A DNA stretch of 64,000 bases from Algoriphagus zhangzhouensis (GTDB lineage: Bacteria; Bacteroidota; Bacteroidia; Cytophagales; Cyclobacteriaceae): assembly GCF_900148515.1 (NCBI RefSeq), contig NZ_FRXN01000001.1, positions 992,001-1,056,000 of the forward strand, read 5' to 3'. Below are positions 7,713 through 17,239 of this stretch, piece after piece. Under the pieces are notes generated by a model. The model was not told where the DNA came from. It was given only the letters and a program-made list of their open reading frames with translations, and searched no databases. Position 1 is the first letter of the stretch, and each line of letters starts with the position of its first letter. The position numbers and the translations under genes are program-made.

Positions 7713-8981
7713 ATGCAGAATAAGTTTAGAGCCTTAAGTTTATCCCACAAGACCGCTCCCGTTCAAATCCGGGAATTGATTGCGCTAGACGATCAATCAA
7801 TTCATAGCATCCTATTGAAGCTAAAAGAGTTTTTTAGCCTTCAAGATGCACTCATTCTATCTACTTGTAATAGAACTGAGGTGTATTATAGTCATGAACT
7901 TGAACTAAGTACAGAGATCATCAAATTGATTGGGTTGGAAAAGGGAATGATGGAAGTGGTAAACTACATTGATTATTTTGAGATTTTCAGTGAAGATCAT
8001 TCTGCCATCAACCATCTTTTCAGAGTATCCATGGGATTGGAAGCTCAAGTTGTGGGAGATATTCAAATTTCAAATCAAGTAAAAAGAGCTTACCAAGCTT
8101 CTGCTGATTTGGACATGGCTGGACCATTTTTGCATAGACTGATGCACACAGTCTTCTTCACTAATAAAAGAATCGTACAAGAAACTGCATTCAGAGATGG
8201 AGCAGCTTCCTTGTCGTATGCATCTATTGAATTGATCGAAAGTTTGACCTCAAACACCTATCAACCAAGAATTCTGTTGATCGGTGTGGGAGAAATCGGA
8301 GAAGACGTAGCCAAAAACATGGTCTACCTTCCTGAGGCGAAAGTAAAAATTACCAATAGAACACAATCTAAAGCTGAAGCAATCGCAGCAGAGCTTGGAT
8401 TTGAGGTAGTTCCTTTTGAAAATTGTTTCGAAGCTATGCAGGAAGCTGATGTGATTGTCAGCTCCATTCATAGATCTGAGCCATTTATTACCAAGAAAAT
8501 GGTCAGTCAGTTTGAGATTCAATCCTACAAGCTATTCGTTGATCTTTCTGTACCAAGATCAATTGAGACAACAGTGGAGGATGTTCCAGGAGTGATCCTA
8601 TACAATGTGGACAATATCAAAAGCAAAGCTTCAGAGGCTTTGGAAAAAAGATTGGCATCTGTTCCTCAAGTAGAAAAAATCATAGAGGAAACCATTCATG
8701 AATTTTCCAGCTGGAAAAAAGAAATGATGGTCTCACCTACTATCAATAAACTAAAGCAATCTTTAGAGCAAATCCGTCAGGAAGAGCTGGCTAGATTCTT
8801 AAAGAATTCAACAGCTGAAGAATTTGCTGTGGTTGACAAAATCACCAAAAGCATGATGCAAAAGGTATTGAAAGTACCTGTTGTACAGCTAAAGGCTGCT
8901 TGCAAAAGAGATGAAGCAGAGGAAATGATAGAGTTTATCTCAGATCTTTTTGACTTAGATAGGGTTCAAGAAGAAAAATAA
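7713..8981 (+). CDS. hemA: Glutamyl-tRNA reductase
   Basis: First committed step of C5 tetrapyrrole synthesis: reduces glutamyl-tRNA(Glu) to glutamate-1-semialdehyde with NADPH. The start at 7713 gives MQNKFRALSLSHKTAP, as in the family; an in-frame TTG 21 bases upstream is unlikely. The catalytic Cys52 lies in STCNRTEVYY, the NADPH site in GVGEIGEDVAKNM near 195, and a helical dimerisation domain covers the last 100 residues. Length (422) is normal. The next enzyme, hemL, is also in this window at 33.9-35.2 kb but in a separate unit. Divergent from the ComEA-like gene; followed by a strong hairpin terminator. Confidence 0.96.
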   Translation: MQNKFRALSLSHKTAPVQIRELIALDDQSIHSILLKLKEFFSLQDALILSTCNRTEVYYSHELELSTEIIKLIGLEKGMMEVVNYIDYFEIFSEDHSAINHLFRVSMGLEAQVVGDIQISNQVKRAYQASADLDMAGPFLHRLMHTVFFTNKRIVQETAFRDGAASLSYASIELIESLTSNTYQPRILLIGVGEIGEDVAKNMVYLPEAKVKITNRTQSKAEAIAAELGFEVVPFENCFEAMQEADVIVSSIHRSEPFITKKMVSQFEIQSYKLFVDLSVPRSIETTVEDVPGVILYNVDNIKSKASEALEKRLASVPQVEKIIEETIHEFSSWKKEMMVSPTINKLKQSLEQIRQEELARFLKNSTAEEFAVVDKITKSMMQKVLKVPVVQLKAACKRDEAEEMIEFISDLFDLDRVQEEK

Positions 8982-9001
8982 AGGCAAATCAAAACATTTT
9001 T

Positions 9002-9037
9002 AATGCCCAAAAGGGGAATTCCTCTTTTGGGCATTTT
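9002..9037 (+). terminator. Rho-independent terminator after hemA
   Basis: A long inverted repeat, with arms reading AATGCCCAAAAGGGG and CCTCTTTTGGGCATT apart from one mispair, ends in a T-rich tail (TTTTATATT). Lies 20 bases after the hemA stop. Confidence 0.85.
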
Positions 9038-9063
9038 ATATTCGGGCTTTAATAAGATTATCG

Positions 9064-10620
9064 ATGTTTCGAAAAAGCCCATTATTAGTACTGTTCTTTA
9101 CAATTTCTTCTTTTCTCCAAGCCCAAACCTATGAGGTCTATGATTATGACATGAATCTCAAAACTCGGTTGGTATATAAATCAATCTCGCTTTTGAGTGA
9201 GTCTGTCAAGATTGGAAGTAATGAAGAAGGATTATTTCTCCTTTCCAATGATTTTAAGCCTGCTGTAAATTTAGAAGGCGATGAGATTTATCAATTTTTA
9301 GAGCCATGGATATTAGTAAAAGGTCCAAATGGAATCGGAGCTTTTCACGAATACGGGCAAAAGGTTTTAGATCTTGAGTATGATGAGATAGAGACCTATT
9401 TCAATTTTCTTTTGGCAAGAAAAGACAATGAATACTGGATATACAAAAGAGGAAAAGGTACCACAACTTACCTCGGAGAATTGGAATCAGCTGAGATAAC
9501 GAATGTAGGTCAGATCATAGCTAAGCGAAACAACGAATATTTCCTTCCCTTGGGAGAAAATCCTGACGAAACTTTCGAATATCTGGAAGGAAATGAAGGT
9601 GAATACATATTGGTGAAAACCCAAACTGGATTTGGCTTAATCAATATGGAGGGCACAATCGTTTTGGAACCGGTTATTTCAGAGCTAAAACATAATAGAG
9701 GTAATTTTTACTATGGTTTTGACCAGGACCAATACCTTTTGATTGAAGGCGATCCGATTAATGCAAATATTCGGTATAACTCATTCCATAAAATCTCATT
9801 TGAAAATGATTTAATGCTTGAATACATCTATGGAAAACTCAGAAGAGTGATGGAGGAAGATGGAATTTTATTGGATACAGTAGGAATGACCGAGGTCAAC
9901 CGGATGGAAAGGGACCTTTACCAAATCAAATTCAGAGATGGAAAACTTGGATTATTGGGTAAAAAAGGCTGGATCGTTAAACCAACCGATAGTTTGGAAT
10001 GGATCAACAATGGAAATGAAGGCTATTTCGCAGCCAAGAAAAATGGAGCTTTCGGCTATGTGAATAAAGAAGGAAGTTGGCTAATTACTCCCACTTTCCA
10101 GGAGGCAGGTCCTTTTTCTGAACATTTTGCCAGCATCAAATCAGGCCTTTATTCTGGGCTCATTAATTCCAATGGCCAAATGGTCCTGAGTCCAGAATGG
10201 GATGAAATCAAAGCATTTCAAAACGGTTGGGGAGTTGGAAAGAAAGACAATAAACTTTTTCTAATCAATGCTTCAGGGGAAATCAAAAATCCAGAAGGAT
10301 ACAATAAGGTATGTAGAACAGAATCTGGTCAATTTCTGGTAGAATCCAATGAAAAAGTCGGACTCTTAAGCTCTAATGGTGATATCATTCTTAATCCTGA
10401 ATATGACTTCTTGAAACATGAAAGAAGCAATTGGGTTTTGGCCATCAAAGACAGCAAGAGCGGATTGATTCAGGAAGATGGAGAAGTCATTATTCCATTT
10501 GACTATGAAGAGATCATCATAGATAATCAGAATCGCCAAATTTTGGTAAAAAGTAATTATGAACCGGTATTGATGGTGGAGCAAGAACCTGTATCTAAGA
10601 AAAAGAAAAGGGGCCATTAA
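9064..10620 (+). CDS. Secreted WG-repeat protein
   Basis: A 518-residue exported protein (signal peptide to about residue 20, cleavage near FLQAQT). The rest consists of WG/KWG-type repeats of about 45-60 residues: each has a G(L/F/Y)(I/L) turn, a charged 'KxGKxGLLGKKGWIVKP' or 'KKNGAFGYVNKEGSW' strand and an acidic 'YDEI' or 'WDEIKAF' end. At least six units are visible, clearest from about 280 to 500. WG repeats form beta-rich folds in many Bacteroidota surface proteins without defined catalytic function. It has its own terminator and is convergent with floA. The precise role is unknown. Confidence 0.85.
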   Translation: MFRKSPLLVLFFTISSFLQAQTYEVYDYDMNLKTRLVYKSISLLSESVKIGSNEEGLFLLSNDFKPAVNLEGDEIYQFLEPWILVKGPNGIGAFHEYGQKVLDLEYDEIETYFNFLLARKDNEYWIYKRGKGTTTYLGELESAEITNVGQIIAKRNNEYFLPLGENPDETFEYLEGNEGEYILVKTQTGFGLINMEGTIVLEPVISELKHNRGNFYYGFDQDQYLLIEGDPINANIRYNSFHKISFENDLMLEYIYGKLRRVMEEDGILLDTVGMTEVNRMERDLYQIKFRDGKLGLLGKKGWIVKPTDSLEWINNGNEGYFAAKKNGAFGYVNKEGSWLITPTFQEAGPFSEHFASIKSGLYSGLINSNGQMVLSPEWDEIKAFQNGWGVGKKDNKLFLINASGEIKNPEGYNKVCRTESGQFLVESNEKVGLLSSNGDIILNPEYDFLKHERSNWVLAIKDSKSGLIQEDGEVIIPFDYEEIIIDNQNRQILVKSNYEPVLMVEQEPVSKKKKRGH

Positions 10621-10631
10621 GCCCCTTTTTT
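10606..10631. terminator. Bidirectional terminator between WG-repeat gene and floA
   Basis: Stem AAAGGGGC/GCCCCTTT with loop CATTAA; the loop contains the TAA stop of the WG-repeat gene. T-run follows on plus and an A-run precedes (T-run on minus), so it can end both convergent genes. Confidence 0.85.
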
Positions 10632-10654
10632 GATTTAAAATATATATTCACTTT

Positions 10655-11662
10655 TTACTTCTTATCTCCTTTTCCTTTGGAATCGCTTCCTTCAGAATCT
10701 GATTTAGCAATTGAATCTCTCATAGAAGTATCAGATTTGATATTTTCCATTCTATAATAATCCATCACTCCCAACTGGCCGGATCTAAAGGCTTCCGCGA
10801 GAGCTTTGGGAACTTCTGCTTCAGCTTCTACTACCTTCGCACGCATTTCCACATTCTTTGCCTTCATCTCTTGCTCCAAAGCTACAGCCATGGCTCTTCT
10901 TTCTTCCGCTTTTGCTTCAGCTACTTTCAGGTCAGCAGACGCCTGATCGATCTGTAACTTCGCACCGATGTTGGTTCCTACATCAATATCAGCAATATCA
11001 ATAGAAAGGATTTCGAAAGCTGTTCCCGCATCCAACCCCCTTTGCAACACCAATTTAGAGATTTTATCAGGGTTTTCTAAAACGCTTTTATGAGTATCAG
11101 CAGAACCGATTGAAGTCACAATTCCTTCCCCTACCCTTGCCAAAATGGTATCTTCTCCAGCACCACCTACCAATTGAGCAATGTTTGCACGAACAGTTAC
11201 TCTGGCTTTTGCTACCAACTGAATCCCATCAGCAGCAACTGCAGCCACATTAGGAGTATTAATTACTTTTGGATTTACAGATATCTGAACTGCCTCAAAC
11301 ACATCTCTACCAGCTAAATCAATAGCAGTTGCCTGTTTAAATGACAAATTAATATTTGCTTTATCAGCAGAAATCAAAGCTCGAATAACATTAGGAACAT
11401 TCCCTCCTGCTAAGTAGTGAGTTTCCAATTCATTGGTAGTCAATTGCAAACCTGCTTTTGTTGCAGTAATTAAAGAGTTTACAATCACACTTGGGGGAAC
11501 TTTTCTAATCCTCATTCCAAACAATTCTCCAATTGTCACTTTCACTTTAGCGAAAAGTGCTGTGAACCATAATCCAACAGGAATAAAGTAAAGGAAAAGC
11601 CAGATAACTAAAATTGCTCCAAATGCAATTATCAATAAAAAGACAGGGCTTGAAGGGTCCAT
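10655..11662 (-). CDS. floA: Flotillin-like protein FloA
   Basis: A 335-residue bacterial flotillin that scaffolds functional membrane microdomains. An N-terminal hydrophobic hairpin (about 5-40) anchors it, followed by the highly conserved FloA body: [16 protein letters not shown] near 41-56, the SPFH-like core and the alanine/glutamate-rich coiled segment (about 235-300, [16 protein letters not shown]). The C-terminal tail is acidic, Ser/Lys-rich and poorly conserved. Length is typical. It is 5 bases downstream of the NfeD-family gene, the standard floA partner. Confidence 0.95.
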   Translation of the reverse strand: MDPSSPVFLLIIAFGAILVIWLFLYFIPVGLWFTALFAKVKVTIGELFGMRIRKVPPSVIVNSLITATKAGLQLTTNELETHYLAGGNVPNVIRALISADKANINLSFKQATAIDLAGRDVFEAVQISVNPKVINTPNVAAVAADGIQLVAKARVTVRANIAQLVGGAGEDTILARVGEGIVTSIGSADTHKSVLENPDKISKLVLQRGLDAGTAFEILSIDIADIDVGTNIGAKLQIDQASADLKVAEAKAEERRAMAVALEQEMKAKNVEMRAKVVEAEAEVPKALAEAFRSGQLGVMDYYRMENIKSDTSMRDSIAKSDSEGSDSKGKGDKK

Positions 11663-11667
11663 AATAT

Positions 11668-12126
11668 TTACTTAACTAAAATTTGATTGTTTTCAATTTT
11701 CATTATTGTGATGATCGAATCTACTGAAATAAAACCGGATTCTGATTTAACTTCAAAAATAGAGTCTCCAAATAATCCTTTTCCAATCGGTTTTAGATCT
11801 GAAATTGCTTTTCCTTCCATTCCTTTTTCTAATCCTTTGGTTCTTCCATCAAACACACCTCCTTCCAAGGCATTTTTTAAGGTGAGCTTTTGCCAAACTC
11901 CAGATTGAAAACTATAGACAACTGCTGCAATATTTAAGACAGTAGCAATGGCTGTAATCCACCAGGCTATATTTGCTGGGAAAGTCAAAAAAGCATAAGC
12001 TACTCCTGCAAGGCTAATCAGTAAACCCAAAACTCCAACAACTGTCGTTCCAGGGATAAATAAGGTCTCTGCCATTAAAAGAATAAGACCTATGATCAAT
12101 AAACTTGAAAGGATTAGAATTGTCAT
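11668..12126 (-). CDS. NfeD family membrane protein (short form)
   Basis: A 152-residue protein with three or four membrane helices (about 3-20, 27-50, 52-75) and a C-terminal OB-like NfeD domain (about 85-150: [30 protein letters not shown]). It lacks the N-terminal ClpP-like protease domain of long NfeD proteins. NfeD short forms partner flotillins, and floA follows after 5 bases, so the two form an operon acting in membrane microdomains. Confidence 0.9.
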   Translation of the reverse strand: MTILILSSLLIIGLILLMAETLFIPGTTVVGVLGLLISLAGVAYAFLTFPANIAWWITAIATVLNIAAVVYSFQSGVWQKLTLKNALEGGVFDGRTKGLEKGMEGKAISDLKPIGKGLFGDSIFEVKSESGFISVDSIITIMKIENNQILVK

Positions 12127-12184
12127 TTGGGTTTTTATTTAGATTCCTAAAATACGAGAAAGCCAGCAACCTTGGACAATAGAA

Positions 12185-12213
12185 AATAAAAAAACCCTGA
12201 ATTCTCAGGGTTT
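12185..12213 (-). terminator. Rho-independent terminator after proS
   Basis: Perfect 9-bp stem AAACCCTGA/TCAGGGTTT with ATTC loop, followed on the minus strand by a T-rich run. Sits directly behind the proS stop. Confidence 0.85.
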
Positions 12214-12218
12214 AATTT

Positions 12219-13700
12219 TTAATATGCTTTTGCAAAATATACTCGGCCTGTCGAAGGTTTCCCTGTTAAAATGCAGGTTCCGTCTTCCTCTTTTTGATCC
12301 AAAGGAATACAACGGATTGTCGCCTTAGTCAATTCTTTGATTTTATCTTCTGTCTCTGACGTCCCATCCCAATGAGCTGAAACGAATCCACCTTTATTCT
12401 CCAAAACATCCTGGAATTCTTCCCAAGAATTCACCTCAGTAGTTTTCTCAGTTCTGAAATTCAAAGCTTTCTCATAGATTCCTTGCTGGATTTCATCAAG
12501 TAATCTAGGGATCATTACTTCAATCGGCTCGGAAGAAAGATCGAAGCTTGATTTGGTCAAGTTATCTCTTCTAGCCAATTCAATTGTTCCATTTTCCAAA
12601 TCTCTAGGACCGATTGCAATTCTCAATGGAACACCTTTCAATTCATATTCAGCAAATTTCCACCCTGGCTTATGAGTATCTCTATCATCAAATTTGACAG
12701 AAACACCAACTTTTCTAAGAGCTGTCATCATTTCATAAGCTTTCTCAGAAATAGCATTCAACTGCTCTTCTCCTTTATATATAGGGACAATCACCACCTG
12801 AATTGGAGCCAATTTCGGAGGAAGGACTAAACCATTATCATCAGAATGTGCCATAATCAAGGCCCCCATCAATCGGGTACTCACACCCCATGAAGTACCC
12901 CAAACGTGATCCAAACCACCTTCTTTGGTTGCAAACTTTACATCAAAAGCCTTTGCAAAGTTTTGTCCCAAGAAGTGAGAAGTTCCTGCTTGAAGAGCTT
13001 TTCCATCTTGCATCATAGCTTCAATACATAAAGTTTCATCAGCACCTGCAAAACGTTCGTTCTCAGTTTTTCTTCCTTTCACAACAGGTACTGCCATGAA
13101 TTCCTCAGCAAACTGAGCATAGACATTCATCATCTGAACCGTTTCAGCCATTGCTTCTTCCTTTGAAGCATGAGCAGTATGCCCTTCTTGCCATAAAAAT
13201 TCAGCTGTACGAAGGAAAAGTCGGGTTCTCATTTCCCACCTTACAACATTCGCCCACTGGTTTACCAGCAAAGGCAAATCTCTATAAGACTGAATCCAAT
13301 TTTTATAGGTGCTCCAGATAACCGTTTCAGAAGTAGGACGAACAATCAGCTCTTCTTCCAATTTTGCTTCTGGGTCAACAATTACTCCTGAACCATCTTC
13401 AGCATTTTTCAACCTGTAGTGTGTTACTACCGCACATTCTTTCGCAAAGCCTTCTACATGAGAGGCTTCCTTACTGAGATAGGACTTGGGGATGAATAGC
13501 GGAAAATAAGCATTCGTATGACCAGTTTCTTTAAACATTCGGTCAAGTTCAGCCTGCATTTTTTCCCAAATGGAATAACCGTAAGGTTTGATTACCATAC
13601 AGCCTCTGACTGCAGAGTTTTCTGCCAAATCAGCTTTTTTTACCAACTCATTGTACCAAAGAGAGTAATCCTCACTTCGCTTAGGTAGTCCTTTACTCAT
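12219..13700 (-). CDS. proS: Prolyl-tRNA synthetase (type without editing insertion)
   Basis: Charges tRNA(Pro). At 493 residues, with the N-terminal start [21 protein letters not shown], it belongs to the shorter archaeal/eukaryote-like ProRS type used by Bacteroidota, lacking the INS editing domain. Class II motifs are visible: motif 2 in [20 protein letters not shown] (about 148-167) and motif 3 in [16 protein letters not shown] near 267-282, then an anticodon-binding domain (about 300-400) and the C-terminal extension ending AKAY. A -7-like TATATTTG lies about 50 bases upstream (13752-13759, minus). Divergent from the next lipoprotein gene. Confidence 0.96.
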   Translation of the reverse strand: MSKGLPKRSEDYSLWYNELVKKADLAENSAVRGCMVIKPYGYSIWEKMQAELDRMFKETGHTNAYFPLFIPKSYLSKEASHVEGFAKECAVVTHYRLKNAEDGSGVIVDPEAKLEEELIVRPTSETVIWSTYKNWIQSYRDLPLLVNQWANVVRWEMRTRLFLRTAEFLWQEGHTAHASKEEAMAETVQMMNVYAQFAEEFMAVPVVKGRKTENERFAGADETLCIEAMMQDGKALQAGTSHFLGQNFAKAFDVKFATKEGGLDHVWGTSWGVSTRLMGALIMAHSDDNGLVLPPKLAPIQVVIVPIYKGEEQLNAISEKAYEMMTALRKVGVSVKFDDRDTHKPGWKFAEYELKGVPLRIAIGPRDLENGTIELARRDNLTKSSFDLSSEPIEVMIPRLLDEIQQGIYEKALNFRTEKTTEVNSWEEFQDVLENKGGFVSAHWDGTSETEDKIKELTKATIRCIPLDQKEEDGTCILTGKPSTGRVYFAKAY

Positions 13701-13751
13701 TCTATTTTGATTGAATATGAAATGTCTTTATTTTTACTAAATTAAGCGTGG

Positions 13752-13759
13752 CAAATATA
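13752..13759 (-). promoter_or_regulatory. Putative -7 element (TATATTTG) for proS
   Basis: Matches TAnnTTTG on the minus strand, giving a leader of about 45 bases. No clear -33 TTTG at the right distance. Confidence 0.4.
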
Positions 13760-13822
13760 AGGTAAAAATATAACCCTACACCTCGAACAACGTATAACTA
13801 AGTAACAACTCAAACTTCAACC

Positions 13823-15127
13823 ATGAAGAAATTATCCGTATTACTTACACCAGCAGTCCTAGGAACACTTGTTCTTGCTTCTTGTAGCTCTTCACAGCTA
13901 GCTACAAATGGAGCGAGTGACAACATGTATTTCATGGCTTCTGATGCAAAACTATCTACTGAATACGCTGTACAGAACAACAAGCCAGAAACATTTCAAG
14001 AATTCAATTCTTTGAATGATGTTCCGGAAGAAAGTTTTTCCAGCAGAAACGTCAATCCTGATTACATCTCCCGATATCAAGCGGACACAGAGGAAACAGG
14101 AGATGAAGTGGTTTACTTCGATGAAACTGCTGCAGTTTCTGAGGGTGAGCCAGACATTGATGTTTACAACAATTATTACGTTGGAAGTTCAGGAAATAGT
14201 TCTTGGGCAAATCCTTCTTTTGCCTTCAATATGGGCTTTATGTATGGTTTTAACCCTTGGGGATTTGGTTTTTATGATCCATTCTATGGACCTAGTTGGG
14301 GTTATAGACCAGGCTTTAGCCTAAGCATCGGTTTAGGTTGGGGATTTGGATATGGATTCGGGTCTCCTTTCTTCAGACCGGGCTTCGGTTATGGAGGTTT
14401 CTATCCTAGCTATGCTTGGGGTGGAGGTTATTATGGAGGAGGTTACTATGGCGGTTATTATCCTGGCTATGGCAATCCAATCTATGTACTTCCAGGAGGA
14501 GAATACGGTGATAGAAGAGTAGTAAGAGGTGCAAGACCTACTAGAGGAGCATCTTTAGCCACTGCTGGAAATAGAGCTGTTGCAAATGCCGCCCTACCTA
14601 GTACAGCAAGAGCGCAAGCAAGAAGAGATGTTATGAATAATAGAAGTATTGTTTCTTCTGACAGAGCAAGAACAAGCTCTAGAGATTTTGGAACAAGTCA
14701 AAATGATTATTATAACTCCAATAGATCTAGAATTGCTACAACTAGGAATACTAGAACTACAAATTCTGCAGCCATGGATAGATCATCTTCTGTTAGATCA
14801 AGAAGCGCTATGCCAACTGCAAGACCAAGTACAAGATCAATAGGAACAACAAATAGAGGGGTAAATACCAGAAGTATTGACACTTATAGAAGATCAACTA
14901 CTTCAAACCCATCCTATAGAAGAACTACCACTCCTTCTTATAATAGAAGTACTATGCCAGGTAGAACTTCTAGCCCAAGTTATAATAGAAGTACACCTAG
15001 TACAAGGACATATACACCATCCAGAAGTTCCTCTGGCAGCATGAGCATGCCAAGTAGAAGTTCTTCAAGCGGTGGAGGATCCAGAGGCTCAGTCTCATCC
15101 GGATCCAGAGGAGGAAGGGGGAATTAA
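13823..15127 (+). CDS. Low-complexity lipoprotein (Gly/Tyr/Phe-rich core, Arg/Ser/Thr-rich tail)
   Basis: A 434-residue predicted lipoprotein of no assigned family. A signal peptide ends in lipobox LASC (Cys21). Residues 22-125 are acidic and ordinary; 126-225 are extremely rich in Gly, Tyr, Phe and Trp (repeated YGGGYYGG and FGFGYGFG patterns); 230-434 are basic, made of Arg, Ser, Thr, Asn with repeated SYNRST units. The acidic N-part and basic tail could self-associate or bind nucleic acid or polysaccharide, but this is guesswork. Similar proteins next to proS occur in Bacteroidota and are sometimes misnamed prolyl-tRNA synthetase. The gene is intact and ends in a strong terminator. Confidence 0.82.
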   Translation: MKKLSVLLTPAVLGTLVLASCSSSQLATNGASDNMYFMASDAKLSTEYAVQNNKPETFQEFNSLNDVPEESFSSRNVNPDYISRYQADTEETGDEVVYFDETAAVSEGEPDIDVYNNYYVGSSGNSSWANPSFAFNMGFMYGFNPWGFGFYDPFYGPSWGYRPGFSLSIGLGWGFGYGFGSPFFRPGFGYGGFYPSYAWGGGYYGGGYYGGYYPGYGNPIYVLPGGEYGDRRVVRGARPTRGASLATAGNRAVANAALPSTARAQARRDVMNNRSIVSSDRARTSSRDFGTSQNDYYNSNRSRIATTRNTRTTNSAAMDRSSSVRSRSAMPTARPSTRSIGTTNRGVNTRSIDTYRRSTTSNPSYRRTTTPSYNRSTMPGRTSSPSYNRSTPSTRTYTPSRSSSGSMSMPSRSSSSGGGSRGSVSSGSRGGRGN

Positions 15128-15144
15128 AATCCCCCCTTTTTTTT
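15115..15144 (+). terminator. Rho-independent terminator after the low-complexity lipoprotein
   Basis: GGGGG/CCCCC stem, AT-rich loop of about 9 bases holding the stop codon, then eight T residues. Confidence 0.9.
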
Positions 15145-15207
15145 GCCAAAAATTAACCACTTCGCCTTTTCTTACCGTTATAATAGGCAATCAAATATTA
15201 TTTATTA

Positions 15208-16722
15208 ATGAAGATAAAAGCTTCAATTCTATTACTCTCTAGTATAATATGCGGACATGTAGCATACTCACAAAGCGGATATTATGAGGATGCTTTAAGG
15301 TTTAGCCAAAATATGCCTGCAGGAACTGCTCGAATTATGGGTATTGGGGGAACCCAGTGGTCATTGGGCGGAGATGTTTCAAATATTGCAGGAAACCCAG
15401 CAGGATTGGGCTTCTTCAGGAATTCAGAAGCAAGCATCACTCTAGGTTATTCAGACTGGGGAGTTGACACCTATTATTTGGGTCAACCAAAATCATATAA
15501 CACTTCCAATTTCAATATTCCTAACCTATCAGTAGTATTCGCCAATCCTAAAGGAGACTACGAAAGAGGTGCGTTTAAGGGAGGATCCTTTGGTATTAGT
15601 ATCCAAAGAATAGCCAACTTCAATACAGAATATGGTTTTTACTCTGATCAACTTGGAGAAACTTCAATTATTGACTTTTATATCCAGGATGCATATGGAA
15701 TCCCAGAATCTCAAATTGAATCTTTTGGATTAACTGGTTTGGGATATTTGACCTACCAAATCAACCCAATTGCATTTGATGATGATGGTAATCCAATTTC
15801 TAACCCTGACACCTATGATTCATTCGTTACTGGATATCCGTTCCAAGACGAAAATGTAACTCAAGAAGGTTCGGCAAGCCAAATGACTTTCTCATATGGT
15901 GCAAACTTTAACCATAAGCTTTTTGTAGGTGGGTCAATTGGAATTCGTTCTTTAAGTTTTTCTTCTTTGAAAGAATACAACGAGGAATTTCCCGATGGTC
16001 CTTTAATCAATTCTACCATCAGAGAAAGTCTTTATATTAATGGCACTGGCTTCAATGTAAATATGGGCTTGATCTATAAGCCTATCGACTATGTCAATTT
16101 GGGTTTCAATTTCCAGAGTCCAACTTGGTATATGTTGAACGAAGAATATGAAGCTTCTATGTTTGCCAATTATGATAATTACTACTTCGAGGAAGAGGAT
16201 ATCACTTTAGGAAATGTAAGCGCTACATCCGATTACATTTTAGGTCGATATAACCTCAATACTCCTTTAAAAATCGGAGGTGGAGCCACATTCTTTTTAG
16301 GGAAAAATGGATTTATATCTGCTGATGTGGATTGGGTAGATTATAGTGCAGCTAGATTAAGTTCAAGAGACTTTGATGAGGGACCAGATAACCAAGCAAT
16401 CAGTTCCTATTATGGAAGTACCGTCAATTTTAGATTTGGTGCGGAAGCAAGATTAAACATCTTAAGACTTCGAGCTGGATATGCCCATTTCGGCGACCCT
16501 TATACGAATTCTGATTTTGATAGAAGCACACAGCAAATTAGTGGTGGTATTGGCGTGAAATTGAATAATTTCTCAATGGACTTTGCTTTAGTCAATCAGA
16601 AATACAATGGGCTTTACAGCTCCTATCAAGTATTAGATAGTCAAAACAATAATATTGGACCAGTTACAGAATTAGACAATTCAATAATTAATGGAGTTCT
16701 AACCCTTGGGCTTAGTTTTTAA
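15208..16722 (+). CDS. Outer-membrane beta-barrel protein, OmpP1/FadL-like
   Basis: A 504-residue exported protein (signal peptide to about 21, AYSQS). The mature start matches FadL/OmpP1-like Bacteroidota proteins, often labelled 'hemin receptor': RFSQNMPAGTARIMGIGG, then GNPAGLGFFR near 62-71, as in the plug region of FadL. The rest is alternating beta strands ending in the aromatic C-terminus LTLGLSF expected for BAM-inserted barrels. It likely carries hydrophobic compounds across the outer membrane; ligand unknown. Its 3' end overlaps convergent aroK by 11 bases, and a terminator hairpin for it lies inside aroK. Confidence 0.82.
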   Translation: MKIKASILLLSSIICGHVAYSQSGYYEDALRFSQNMPAGTARIMGIGGTQWSLGGDVSNIAGNPAGLGFFRNSEASITLGYSDWGVDTYYLGQPKSYNTSNFNIPNLSVVFANPKGDYERGAFKGGSFGISIQRIANFNTEYGFYSDQLGETSIIDFYIQDAYGIPESQIESFGLTGLGYLTYQINPIAFDDDGNPISNPDTYDSFVTGYPFQDENVTQEGSASQMTFSYGANFNHKLFVGGSIGIRSLSFSSLKEYNEEFPDGPLINSTIRESLYINGTGFNVNMGLIYKPIDYVNLGFNFQSPTWYMLNEEYEASMFANYDNYYFEEEDITLGNVSATSDYILGRYNLNTPLKIGGGATFFLGKNGFISADVDWVDYSAARLSSRDFDEGPDNQAISSYYGSTVNFRFGAEARLNILRLRAGYAHFGDPYTNSDFDRSTQQISGGIGVKLNNFSMDFALVNQKYNGLYSSYQVLDSQNNNIGPVTELDNSIINGVLTLGLSF

Positions 16723-17239
16723 GTCTGTGAATTAACTCAGATACCAAAAGCTCAGTGATAAAGTCAGATCCGCTGAGCTTTATTTTTGACTGGTTATAAT
16801 AGGATTCTCTATCAGCTTGAAGGCTTTTCAATTTAAGGATAATCTCTCCGCCTCCCATTCCTTGAAACATGGGTCTATTTTGAATTTTAGTTCCTACCAA
16901 CCTTTGAGAAATATCTTCCAAAGGAACGTCAAGATATACAGAAACAGCTTTCGCATTGATTCGGTCCATATTGTCATTGAAGCAAGGACAACCTCCTCCA
17001 GAGGCCAAAACAAAGGACCTATCCCAACTCAAAACCTGTTCTAAGGCTTCAGTCTCTATTTCCCTGAATTTCCCCTCGCCCATTTTTGAAAAAATATCTG
17101 GGATTTTCATCTGCTCTTTCTGCTCGATCTGAGTATCCAGATCATAGAACGGAAAGTCCAAAGCTTGGGCCAATTGTTTACCAAAGGTACTTTTTCCTGA
17201 ACCTGGAAGGCCTACCAAAACAACTTTTAGAAATTCCAT
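16712..17239 (-). CDS. aroK: Shikimate kinase
   Basis: Phosphorylates shikimate in aromatic amino acid synthesis. 175 residues with P-loop GLPGSGKST (about 10-18), shikimate-binding DLDTQIE near 34-40, the Arg in KFREIE near 57-62, GGG(C) near 80-83 and the lid RPMFQG near 121. It overlaps the upstream BT_3928-type gene by one base (TAATG), so it is co-translated with it. Its last part encodes, on the opposite strand, a terminator for the convergent outer-membrane protein gene. Confidence 0.95.
   Translation of the reverse strand: MEFLKVVLVGLPGSGKSTFGKQLAQALDFPFYDLDTQIEQKEQMKIPDIFSKMGEGKFREIETEALEQVLSWDRSFVLASGGGCPCFNDNMDRINAKAVSVYLDVPLEDISQRLVGTKIQNRPMFQGMGGGEIILKLKSLQADRESYYNQSKIKLSGSDFITELLVSELIHRLKN
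16747..16787 (+). terminator. Terminator for the FadL-like gene, embedded in aroK coding sequence
   Basis: Perfect 9-bp stem AAAGCTCAG/CTGAGCTTT, 17-base loop, followed on the plus strand by ATTTTT. Starts 24 bases after the plus-strand stop and lies wholly within the aroK frame. Confidence 0.65.

Noticed and set aside
14016-14324. Open frames inside the low-complexity lipoprotein gene in other frames
   Set aside because: They are shadows of biased codon use; the main frame has signal peptide and terminator.
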